Origin: Thermodesulfatator atlanticus
Lineage (GTDB): Bacteria; Desulfobacterota; Thermodesulfobacteria; Thermodesulfobacteriales; Thermodesulfatatoraceae
Assembly (NCBI GenBank): GCA_011321895.1
Contig: DROK01000198.1
Coordinates: forward strand, 1-8,557
Direction of reading: 5' to 3'
DNA: 8,557 bases
Part shown: positions 1-6,065 of the stretch, piece after piece
Numbering within the stretch: the stretch's first letter is position 1
How the letters are laid out: every line of letters begins with the position of its first letter
Made by a program: the position numbers and the translations under genes
The notes under the pieces: model-generated
Told to the model about the DNA's origin: nothing
What the model saw: the letters and a program-made list of their open reading frames with translations, nothing else
Databases searched by the model: none

Positions 1-625
1 CTATGCCTATATCTCTTATTGTATGCGGTTTATTTTTCTCCCATATTGTAATTGTCGTTTTAGATGCTCCAAGATCTAAGAGCAAGCAAGGTGATTCTTT
101 TTTATAAATTTGTTCAAATAAATTTCCTGCTGTAATAACATCTATATCTATTGCTATTAATTCTAAATTTGTTCCTTCTATTATTTCTATTATATTCTCA
201 ATAGCTTCTTTTTTTGCTGCTGCCATTAAAAATTCGACTTTTTCGTCGTCTGAATTTATAATGAAATAGTCATAATAAACTTCTTCTATATCAAAGGGTA
301 TCTGGGCTTCGGTTTCTTCTTTTATCATTTCGTCGATATCTTTGTCGTCTGTTAAGGTGACTTCTATTCGTTTTATTATGGAGGCGTAACTAGATATACA
401 GGCGACAGTCTTTCTGGTTTTTATCTTTAAATTATTAATAAGATCGCTTAGTTTTTTTACTAATTGTTCAATTTCTTCTTCTTTTATTCCTTCTGATGGT
501 ACGCGAACCTGGCCGAAAGAACGGAGCTCCGGGGGAGAACCTCTCGTGACTTCCGCTACTTTGATAGAATAGCTTCCGAAATCTATACCGAGGAATCCTT
601 TTGGTTTGCTTAAAATCAGCGCCAT
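1..625 (-). CDS. pilM: Type IV pilus assembly protein PilM (actin-like ATPase), partial, 3' end beyond the window
   Basis: Reading the minus strand from the ATG at 625-623 gives 208 open codons to the window edge with no stop. The family is usually about 350 residues, so roughly 60% is visible. PilM is a cytoplasmic actin/FtsA-fold ATPase that binds the N-terminal tail of PilN and links the inner-membrane PilN-PilO platform to the pilus motor. The N-terminal nucleotide-binding motif LGIDFGSYSIKVAEV lies at residues 12-26 and the second phosphate motif LLLDLGASKTTITIW at residues 181-195; both are typical of PilM. An AAGGA sits about six bases before the ATG. pilNOPQ would be expected to follow off the left edge. 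It is divergent from lepA. Oddity: the first 44 codons are about 48% G+C, while the rest is about 30% and uses ATA, TTA, AAA and GAA heavily. Confidence 0.9.
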   Translation of the reverse strand, partial: MALILSKPKGFLGIDFGSYSIKVAEVTRGSPPELRSFGQVRVPSEGIKEEEIEQLVKKLSDLINNLKIKTRKTVACISSYASIIKRIEVTLTDDKDIDEMIKEETEAQIPFDIEEVYYDYFIINSDDEKVEFLMAAAKKEAIENIIEIIEGTNLELIAIDIDVITAGNLFEQIYKKESPCLLLDLGASKTTITIWEKNKPHTIRDIGI

Positions 626-760
626 TTCAAGTCCTTGATGTACTAATTACCCTCTCTTGTCAAGAAAAATTAAAAATATTATTTTTTATCGAGCTTTTTT
701 GGGTGACATTTTTTTTATCGGTTCGATTAAAAAGAAACAAAAATTTTTTGTGCCCTAAAA
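626..760. promoter_or_regulatory. Divergent pilM-lepA intergenic region, presumed to carry both promoters
   Basis: The 135 bases lie between two divergent start codons, so both promoters should be here. On the minus strand, TTGACA at 658-663 matches a -35 box exactly, but the -10 candidates 15-17 bases downstream are poor. On the plus strand, TTGTCA at 657-662 is followed after 17 bases by TATTTT at 680-685, a moderate sigma-70 type pair. GTGACA at 703-708 with GATTAA at 725-730 is a weaker alternative nearer lepA. The region is very AT-rich and contains TTTTTTATCG twice. The assignment of individual boxes is tentative. Confidence 0.4.
711..733. repeat. Imperfect inverted repeat upstream of lepA
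   Basis: TTTTTTATCG (711-720), a GTT spacer, and CGATTAAAAA (724-733) form a dyad with one mismatch in ten positions. The left arm is also repeated directly at 682-691. The element lies 27-50 bases before the lepA start, a position suited to an operator or a 5' leader hairpin. No regulator can be named. In such AT-rich DNA part of the match may be chance. Confidence 0.4.
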
Positions 761-2563
761 ATGAAGTTGTTCCCGCAGGAAAAAATCAGAAATTTCAGCA
801 TTATTGCCCACGTGGACCACGGAAAGTCCACGTTGGCGGATCGTCTACTCGAAAGAACGGGCATGGTCTCGGAACGGGAAATGCGGGAACAGTTCCTGGA
901 CCGTCTGGATCTTGAGCGTGAAAGAGGGATTACGATAAAGGCCCAAGCGGTACGTCTTTATTACCGGGCCAAGGACGGGGAACTTTACCAATTAAATCTC
1001 ATCGACACTCCTGGGCACGTAGATTTTTCTTACGAAGTTTCCCGCAGCTTGGCCGCCTGTGAAGGAGCCCTATTAGTGGTAGACGCCTCTCAAGGTGTGG
1101 AAGCCCAAACGTTGGCCAACGTATATCTTGCTTTAGAAAACGATTTAGAAATCATCCCGGTCTTAAATAAAATCGATCTCCCCCAGGCCGATCCCGAACG
1201 GGTAAAGAAAGAAATCGAAGAAATTATCGGCCTTGACGCCTCGGAGGCCATCCTGGCCAGTGCCAAAAAGGGGATCGGGACAGAAGAAATCTTAGAGGCT
1301 ATCGTACGCAAGATCCCGCCCCCTAAAGGGGATCGGGAGGCCCCTTTGAAGGCCCTCATTTTTGACTCCTGGTATGATCCCTATCTGGGAGTAGTGGTCT
1401 TGATCCGTATGGTGGACGGAAAGCTTTATCCCGGGCAGCGGATAAGGCTCATGTCCACCGGCAAAGAGTTTGAGGTCACCAAGGTCGGGGTTTTTGCCCC
1501 CAATCCCACCGAGGTAGACATGCTGGTAGCCGGGGAAGTGGGGTTTTTTGCGGCCGGGATCAAAGAGGTGCGTGACACCAAAATCGGTGACACCGTTACC
1601 GAGGCCACCCGTCCGGCCCGGGAACCCCTGCCCGGTTTCCGGGAAGTGAAACCCATGGTCTTCTGTGGTCTTTTCCCGGTGGAAAGTGAACAATACGACG
1701 AACTCCGGGAAGCGGTAGAGAAACTCTGGCTCAATGACCCGGCCTTTTCCTACGAGCCGGAAAATTCAGCGGCGCTGGGGTTCGGTTTCCGGTGCGGTTT
1801 TCAGGGTCTGCTCCACATGGAGATCATCCAGGAACGGCTTGAGCGGGAGTTTAATCTGCGTCTGATCAGCACGGCGCCCTCGGTGCGTTACCGGGTAGAA
1901 CTGACAGACGGCCAAATAGTTGAGGTGGAAAACCCTGCCCTCTGGCCCCCGAGAGAGAAAATCGCCCGGGTCTTTGAGCCCTATATCCGGGCTGAAATCT
2001 ATACCCCTAAAGATTACGTAGGGGCCATCATGCGGTTGTGTGAAGAGAAGAGGGGTGTCCAGAAGGATTTGCGCTACCTTACCCCTCAAAGGGTCCAGCT
2101 GGTATATGATTTACCCTTCAGTGAAGTGGTCTTGGACTTTTTTGACAAGTTAAAATCTTATTCCCGGGGATACGCCTCTCTGGACTATCAGTTTCTGGAT
2201 TATCGTCCCTCTGACCTGGTAAAACTTGATATTTATATCAATAAACAACCCGTAGACGCCCTTTCTCTGATCGTACACCGTGACAAGGCCTATTACCGCG
2301 GGCGAGAACTGGTTTCTAAATTAAGAGAAGTGATCCCCCGGCAACTTTTCGAAGTAGTGATCCAGGCAGCGATAGGTTCCAAGGTAATCGCCAGGGAAAG
2401 GATTCCCCCCCTCCGTAAAGACGTACTGGCTAAATGTTACGGAGGTGATGTTACTAGGAAGAGAAAACTCCTTGAAAAACAAAAGGAAGGGAAAAAACGA
2501 ATGAAGAGCCTGGGGCAAGTAGAGATTCCCCAGGAGGCGTTTTTGGCCATTCTGCGCCTTTAA
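761..2563 (+). CDS. lepA: Elongation factor 4 (LepA), ribosome back-translocating GTPase
   Basis: 600 residues, the normal LepA length. LepA is a ribosome-associated translational GTPase related to EF-G that acts on stalled or mistranslocated ribosomes and in 30S biogenesis. The G domain shows G1 AHVDHGKS at residues 16-23, the switch sequence RERGITIK at 53-60, G3 DTPGH at 82-86 with the catalytic His86, G4 NKID at 136-139 and G5 SAK at 167-169. The EF-G-like domains II, III and V follow. The C-terminal LepA-specific domain ends with the basic segment containing [20 protein letters not shown], diagnostic for this family. The ATG at 761 puts only ten residues before the conserved NFSIIAH block, slightly longer than usual. 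There is no clear Shine-Dalgarno, and an in-frame TTG at 767 is a less likely alternative. The gene is first in a rightward group with lepB, a common pairing. Confidence 0.97.
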   Translation: MKLFPQEKIRNFSIIAHVDHGKSTLADRLLERTGMVSEREMREQFLDRLDLERERGITIKAQAVRLYYRAKDGELYQLNLIDTPGHVDFSYEVSRSLAACEGALLVVDASQGVEAQTLANVYLALENDLEIIPVLNKIDLPQADPERVKKEIEEIIGLDASEAILASAKKGIGTEEILEAIVRKIPPPKGDREAPLKALIFDSWYDPYLGVVVLIRMVDGKLYPGQRIRLMSTGKEFEVTKVGVFAPNPTEVDMLVAGEVGFFAAGIKEVRDTKIGDTVTEATRPAREPLPGFREVKPMVFCGLFPVESEQYDELREAVEKLWLNDPAFSYEPENSAALGFGFRCGFQGLLHMEIIQERLEREFNLRLISTAPSVRYRVELTDGQIVEVENPALWPPREKIARVFEPYIRAEIYTPKDYVGAIMRLCEEKRGVQKDLRYLTPQRVQLVYDLPFSEVVLDFFDKLKSYSRGYASLDYQFLDYRPSDLVKLDIYINKQPVDALSLIVHRDKAYYRGRELVSKLREVIPRQLFEVVIQAAIGSKVIARERIPPLRKDVLAKCYGGDVTRKRKLLEKQKEGKKRMKSLGQVEIPQEAFLAILRL

Positions 2564-2572
2564 TCTGGCCAC

Positions 2573-2614
2573 TTCCCCCTTGTATTTTCCCCCAAAAAGT
2601 AATATGCCTCCCTG
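2573..2614 (+). repeat. Intergenic motif copy 1 (after lepA)
   Basis: TTCCCCCTT (2573-2581), 12 bases, AAAAAGTAA (2594-2602), 6 bases, TCCCTG (2609-2614). The same three blocks in the same order occur after lepB. The element starts ten bases past the lepA stop. It could be a promoter-like or processing element (TAATAT at 2600-2605 resembles a -10 box), but this is unproven. Confidence 0.45.
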
Positions 2615-2632
2615 AAAAAGATCTTTTTAAGG
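2611..2632. repeat. 22-base dyad in the lepA-lepB gap
   Basis: The core AAAAAGATCTTTTT (2615-2628) is a perfect 14-base palindrome. CCT and AGG outside it also pair across a single mismatch, giving a 22-base dyad. It is not a typical intrinsic terminator: the stem is AU-rich and no T tract follows the dyad. It lies 19 bases before lepB, so an operator or leader structure is possible. Confidence 0.4.
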
Positions 2633-2640
2633 TCCTTACT

Positions 2641-2645
2641 AAGGA
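2641..2645 (+). promoter_or_regulatory. Ribosome binding site of lepB
   Basis: AAGGA lies six bases upstream of the GTG at 2652 and supports that unusual start codon. The site is inside a small inverted repeat, CCTTA-C-TAAGG (2634-2644), which could weakly mask it in the mRNA. Confidence 0.6.
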
Positions 2646-2651
2646 ATACCA

Positions 2652-3272
2652 GTGGCACAGACCGACACTTTAGCGGCAAAGATTATCGAATGGGCCAAGA
2701 CCATTGTCCTGGCCCTGATCTTGGCCCTTTTTATACGCACCTTTATAGTACAGGCCTTCAAAATCCCTTCTGGCTCCATGATCCCGACCCTCCTTATCGG
2801 GGACCATATCCTGGTCAATAAGTTTATTTATGGGGTGCGCAACCCTCTGACCAGAAGCGTCTGGATAAAGGGCAAAGAGCCGGCCCGCCGCGACGTAATC
2901 GTCTTCATCTATCCCAAAAATAGAAAACTCGATTTTATAAAACGGGTTATCGGTCTGCCCGGGGAGATAGTAGAAATACGTAACAAGAAAGTCTACATAA
3001 ATGGGGTCCCTTTGGAGGAACCGTACGTAATCCACACCGATCCCAACATCCTGCCCAGGGAAATAAGCCCCCGGGATAATTTCGGTCCAGTCAAGGTCCC
3101 CCCGGGGCATTTATTTGTTATGGGCGATAACCGGGACCAAAGTAACGATAGTCGTTTTTGGGGTTTTGTGCCCATCAGAGACGTCAAGGGAAAGGCATTC
3201 ATCATATATTTTTCCTGGGACAGGGAACATTTCCGTATCCGTTGGCGCCGCATCGGCAAACTCATCCATTAA
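2652..3272 (+). CDS. lepB: Signal peptidase I (leader peptidase, family S26)
   Basis: 206 residues starting at a GTG with AAGGA six bases upstream. Signal peptidase I cleaves signal peptides from Sec and Tat substrates on the outer face of the inner membrane, using a Ser-Lys dyad. One hydrophobic anchor is visible at about residues 15-35, with a cytoplasmic N terminus. Box B PSGSMIPTL is at 39-47 with nucleophile Ser42, and box D DFIKRVIGLPGE at 94-105 carries the general base Lys97. Box E, MGDNRDQSNDSR, is at 157-168. The single membrane segment and short periplasmic insert resemble the short bacterial form rather than the two-span E. coli LepB. It follows lepA after 88 bases, a widespread arrangement suggesting co-transcription. 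The following acyltransferase gene starts about 54 bases downstream. Confidence 0.97.
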   Translation: MAQTDTLAAKIIEWAKTIVLALILALFIRTFIVQAFKIPSGSMIPTLLIGDHILVNKFIYGVRNPLTRSVWIKGKEPARRDVIVFIYPKNRKLDFIKRVIGLPGEIVEIRNKKVYINGVPLEEPYVIHTDPNILPREISPRDNFGPVKVPPGHLFVMGDNRDQSNDSRFWGFVPIRDVKGKAFIIYFSWDREHFRIRWRRIGKLIH

Positions 3273-3274
3273 AT

Positions 3275-3313
3275 TTCCCCCTTCCGTTAGCCGAAAAAAG
3301 TAAAAAATCCCTG
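3275..3313 (+). repeat. Intergenic motif copy 2 (after lepB)
   Basis: TTCCCCCTT (3275-3283), 11 bases, AAAAAGTAA (3295-3303), 4 bases, TCCCTG (3308-3313), beginning three bases after the lepB stop. The 24 block bases are identical to those in copy 1, with similar spacing. It ends just before the acyltransferase start, so it might drive or tune expression of that gene. Confidence 0.45.
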
Positions 3314-3326
3314 GGTGGAAAATTTG

Positions 3327-4040
3327 ATGTCCCATTTCCGCATAGGTGAGGAAAACTGGTGGCGCCTGCGTCGTTTGAAACTCTCCAAAGCCGCGGAAAG
3401 TTTATTAGACTCTCAAGGGGTAAGGGTGATTTCCAGCAAAGATCCCCTGGAGCAGAAAGTTTTTCTTGATTTTGTTAAGGCCCGTTACGAAGAGCTGGAG
3501 ATATTGCCTCCCCACTGTGCACTTCCCGCTTATCCGTGGCGTTTTTTTGCGGCTTATCTTCCGGGGCAAAAGGGGCCGGCCAGCTGTGCCGCCTTACTGG
3601 AAGAGAGACTCCCTTGCGCTGAGGTCTATCCCAAAGAACTAAGAAAGATCAAAGGCTGGCGGCGTAAAGTGGCAGAGATAACCCTTCTGGCCACCAGGGC
3701 TGATTGGGAGGCAAGAAACACCATTTTTCACCTCTTTCGCGCCATTTATCGCTACGCCACCCGGCACAAGATTACCGACCTGGTGGTGTGTATTAACCCC
3801 AAACACGCAGATTTTTACGAAAAGATCCTCCTTTTCAGGCGCAAGGGGGAGAGGAAAAAACACCCTTTCTTACCAGGTCTGGCGGTAATTCTCGAACATT
3901 TAGACCTCAAACGGGCCCCCAGGGAATATTTCCGGGTTTACCAGCATTTTCCCCCGGAATTTAACCTCTACCAATTTTTTGCCGGGCAGGAGATAGCTAA
4001 CCCCAGTCGACAAAATAGACGTTTCCGGATCGGGCTTTGA
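3327..4040 (+). CDS. FeeM-like / GNAT-fold acyltransferase (N-acyl amino acid synthase-like)
   Basis: 237 residues from the ATG at 3327, which has GGTGGA (3314-3319) seven to eight bases upstream; a GTG at 3315 would add four residues but lacks a ribosome site. The protein is soluble with no signal peptide. The layout suits the FeeM / autoinducer-synthase-like branch of GNAT acyltransferases. A conserved acidic strand, RRKVAEITLLATR (residues 112-124), precedes a helix with FRAIYRYA (137-144), then DLVVCINPKHADFYEKILLF (151-170) and a C-terminal AVILEHLDL strand. FeeM enzymes move a long acyl chain from acyl carrier protein onto an amino acid; relatives occur with exosortase systems. The assignment is by remembered motif pattern, and the substrate is unknown. 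It lies behind lepB, possibly in the same transcript, and its 3' end overlaps the convergent GGDEF gene by 44 bases. Confidence 0.55.
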   Translation: MSHFRIGEENWWRLRRLKLSKAAESLLDSQGVRVISSKDPLEQKVFLDFVKARYEELEILPPHCALPAYPWRFFAAYLPGQKGPASCAALLEERLPCAEVYPKELRKIKGWRRKVAEITLLATRADWEARNTIFHLFRAIYRYATRHKITDLVVCINPKHADFYEKILLFRRKGERKKHPFLPGLAVILEHLDLKRAPREYFRVYQHFPPEFNLYQFFAGQEIANPSRQNRRFRIGL

Positions 4041-4917
4041 CGATTTTTTTGATTTGGGCCGCTGCAGCGGAGACCTCACCGTAATGCTTGAAACGCCCTG
4101 GCGTTAAAGAAACTACGGCGATGGAGAGGGAAGGAAAAGGAAAGCGGCGCGGATTCCCTTCCCGGTCTTCTCCTTCAAAATAACCCTTTTCCAAGTCCTG
4201 CGGGTCTATGAAATTGGGCAGCAGGGCTTCGTAGTCTTTGATTATTTCCTGACAGGTGGCCTCGATCTCTTCCAGGGGACAGATAAAAACAAAGTCGTCA
4301 CCACCTACGTGGCCTACAAAGCCTTTACTACCGTACCGGCTCAATATTACGTTGGTTAAGACCCGGGCCACCATCCTTAAGATTTCGTCTCCCCGGGCAA
4401 AACCGTAACGATCGTTAAAGGGTTTAAAATGGTCCAGATCCACGTAAGCGATAGCTGCCCTTTCTTCCGCGTTTATCTTTTCCTGGATGGCCTTTAAGAT
4501 GGTGGTATTTCCGGGAAGGCCGGTAAGGGGATTGTTATCAGCAGAACGTTGGGCCCGGGCGAAGGCCAATTTGATCCGGGAAAGGGCCTCTTCTCCGCTG
4601 GCATCTTCTTTTAAGAAATCGTCAGCCGGCCAATCTTTCCAGTCTTTAGTAACGTTTTTGGGAGGTAAAATGAGAATAATGGGTAAGAAGGAGAGATTGA
4701 GGTTGGTTTTGAGGGCTTTGGTGAGCTCATAAACCAGTTCTGGGGCGAGCCTTTCTTGGAGGACGATAAGATTGGGAGGGGCCTCTAGAATTCTGGCCGC
4801 TGCTTGGTGGGGTTGTCTGTAAAAGAGGAACCTAAAAGATGAATCTTCCAGAAGAGGGCGCCATTTTTCCTGAAGACCTTCCTCAAGGAGTAGCAGTACG
4901 GTTTCTTTCGTTTTCAT
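3997..4917 (-). CDS. GGDEF-domain protein with degenerate N-terminal receiver-like domain, probable diguanylate cyclase
   Basis: 306 residues from the ATG at 4917; a TTG at 4929 would add four residues. Residues 1 to about 120 look like a response-regulator receiver fold, with alternating hydrophobic strands (TVLLLLEEG, NLIVLQE, LPIILILPP, DDFLKED). The expected phosphoacceptor Asp after the third strand is replaced by Gln (residue 54), so phosphorylation is unlikely. The GGDEF domain follows: NPLTGLPG at 129-136, YVDLDHFKPFND at 158-169 with metal-binding Asp, and the signature GGDDF at 205-209. GGDDF keeps both glycines and acidic metal/catalytic positions, so c-di-GMP synthesis from two GTP is plausible but not certain. 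The usual RxxD inhibitory site before the signature is absent (sequence there is SKGFVGHV). It is last in the leftward operon and overlaps the end of the HDOD gene by 35 bases. Confidence 0.85.
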   Translation of the reverse strand: MKTKETVLLLLEEGLQEKWRPLLEDSSFRFLFYRQPHQAAARILEAPPNLIVLQERLAPELVYELTKALKTNLNLSFLPIILILPPKNVTKDWKDWPADDFLKEDASGEEALSRIKLAFARAQRSADNNPLTGLPGNTTILKAIQEKINAEERAAIAYVDLDHFKPFNDRYGFARGDEILRMVARVLTNVILSRYGSKGFVGHVGGDDFVFICPLEEIEATCQEIIKDYEALLPNFIDPQDLEKGYFEGEDREGNPRRFPFPSLSIAVVSLTPGRFKHYGEVSAAAAQIKKIVKARSGNVYFVDWG

Positions 4918-5758
4918 GACGCATCTCAAGGGTGAAGAAACGTAATTCTAAAAGCCGCTCTTCAAAGACCGGAATCAACTCCGCTAAATCTTCTTCCGTG
5001 AGCTTTAACTTTTTCCAGGCCCATGCTGAAAGGGGAGGGACCCAGGGATCACCTCCTGAGCCGTAATCCTCCGCCCTGGTCATAATATCGGCAAAGTGGA
5101 CGATGGCCGTTTCTTTTTTGAACTTACGGGCCTTTTCTGGCTGATGGTGGTACGCAATAGGCTCGACCAGTCTTTCCGGTAGATTCCATTGGTTGGCCAG
5201 GAGGCGGCCGATTTCCCCGTGGTCAAGCCCCAAAATCTCTTTTTCCGCCTCGTAAAAATACCTCTTTTCTTGCACCACTTTTTCCCTTATTTGCTTGTAA
5301 AGCTCGGGAAATTCGGTGCGAATAACCACTTTTCCCAGATCATGCAGTAACCCCGCGGTGGTAACCTCTTCCGGGTTTTTCAAGCCAAGTCTCTGGGCCA
5401 GCAGTCCGGCAGCAGCGGCGGTACCCAGAGAATGTTCCCAGAGGCTCAAATCGCTGCTTTGCATGGTCTCAAAGATAGAAGCGGTAATTACCAGGGTGCG
5501 GATTACGTTGAAGCCCAAGAGTACGATAGCGTTGGCTACGGTGGAGATGCGTCGCGGAAAGCCGTAAAAGGCGGAATTTACCATCTTCAGGACTTTGCCG
5601 GTCAGGACCTGGTCTTTTTCGATGAGCGAGGCTATCTGGGGGGCCGTGGTATTTTCGTCTCCTATCATGCGGGTAAGTTTGCCCACGATGGCGGGGAGGG
5701 TGGGGAGAGATTGTAAATTTTTGAGCCTCTTTTTGACCTGGCGTTTAACTTCTGTCAT
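4883..5758 (-). CDS. HDOD domain signalling protein
   Basis: 291 residues beginning at the ATG at 5758. The HDOD domain (an HD-related output domain) occupies about residues 15-215. It shows the N-terminal LQSLPTLPAIV, the IEKDQVLTGKVLKMVNSAFY helix pair, and the AIVLLGFNVIRTLVI segment typical of the family. The HD-like residues are kept unusually well: His109 (LWEHS), HDLGK at 139-143 and a YHHQPE motif near 200. Enzymatic activity is nevertheless unproven for most HDOD proteins, which are thought to bind partners or nucleotides in motility, chemotaxis and c-di-GMP networks. No membrane segment or signal peptide is visible. Its start overlaps the 106-residue gene by 14 bases with no clear Shine-Dalgarno, so it is likely coupled to it; its end overlaps the GGDEF gene. 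A regulatory role with that cyclase is inference. Confidence 0.88.
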   Translation of the reverse strand: MTEVKRQVKKRLKNLQSLPTLPAIVGKLTRMIGDENTTAPQIASLIEKDQVLTGKVLKMVNSAFYGFPRRISTVANAIVLLGFNVIRTLVITASIFETMQSSDLSLWEHSLGTAAAAGLLAQRLGLKNPEEVTTAGLLHDLGKVVIRTEFPELYKQIREKVVQEKRYFYEAEKEILGLDHGEIGRLLANQWNLPERLVEPIAYHHQPEKARKFKKETAIVHFADIMTRAEDYGSGGDPWVPPLSAWAWKKLKLTEEDLAELIPVFEERLLELRFFTLEMRHENERNRTATP

Positions 5759-6065
5759 CGCTTTTGGTTTCTAACCAGTAATTTCGGATCACCTTTTTGA
5801 GGAGCATGAGGTGCGGGTCATCCTTTACTTTTTCAAAGCGGGCTTCAAGGAGCCTCAATTCTTCTTCAAGGGGCCTTTCCCAGGGAAAATTTATGGGGTG
5901 GCCTTCCACGGTAATGAATTTAACCCCCAGACGGGCAAATTTCTGGAGTACTTCGGCGTTTAACTCCGTCCCCGGTCCGCAAAGGGTCCGCCCCTGTTCG
6001 TCTTTTACTTCGCTTGCCGTTATCATGCCCGGTTGGGCCAAACTTATCGGGATTCTCTGCCTCAT
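5745..6065 (-). CDS. Small protein with HD-GYP-associated (DUF3391-like) domain
   Basis: 106 residues. The N-terminal half has the pattern of the short domain often found at the front of HD-GYP phosphodiesterases: QPGM at 11-14, a strand with [17 protein letters not shown] (19-35), then a helix and [10 protein letters not shown] (46-55). The C-terminal half (about 60-100) is charged and helical, with several Leu-Glu-Arg repeats. No catalytic residues are seen, so it is probably a binding or adaptor protein. Its ATG overlaps the gatA stop as ATGA, and its own TAA lies within the HDOD gene, so it is translationally coupled on both sides. A split partner of the neighbouring HDOD protein is a reasonable guess. 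The family assignment is by pattern only. Confidence 0.7.
   Translation of the reverse strand: MRQRIPISLAQPGMITASEVKDEQGRTLCGPGTELNAEVLQKFARLGVKFITVEGHPINFPWERPLEEELRLLEARFEKVKDDPHLMLLKKVIRNYWLETKSDDRS

Noticed and set aside
601..915. 104-residue plus-strand open frame over the pilM start and lepA start
   Set aside because: It overlaps pilM and the conserved GTPase motifs of lepA in another frame and resembles no protein; a shadow.
1292..1693. Minus-strand open frames opposite lepA
   Set aside because: They lie opposite strongly conserved LepA coding sequence, lack family features and ribosome sites.
2670..3110. 146-residue minus-strand open frame opposite lepB
   Set aside because: It is the reverse of the signal peptidase catalytic region and has no recognisable domain.
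3930..3959. Inverted repeat TTCCGGG ... CCCGGAA considered as a terminator for the GGDEF gene or operator
   Set aside because: Sixteen-base loop, no following T tract, and it falls within acyltransferase codons; probably chance from codon content.
4059..4070. Perfect palindrome CCGCTGCAGCGG near the convergent gene ends, considered as a terminator
   Set aside because: Only four stem pairs with a four-base loop, no T tract after it on either strand, and it is inside the GGDEF coding sequence.
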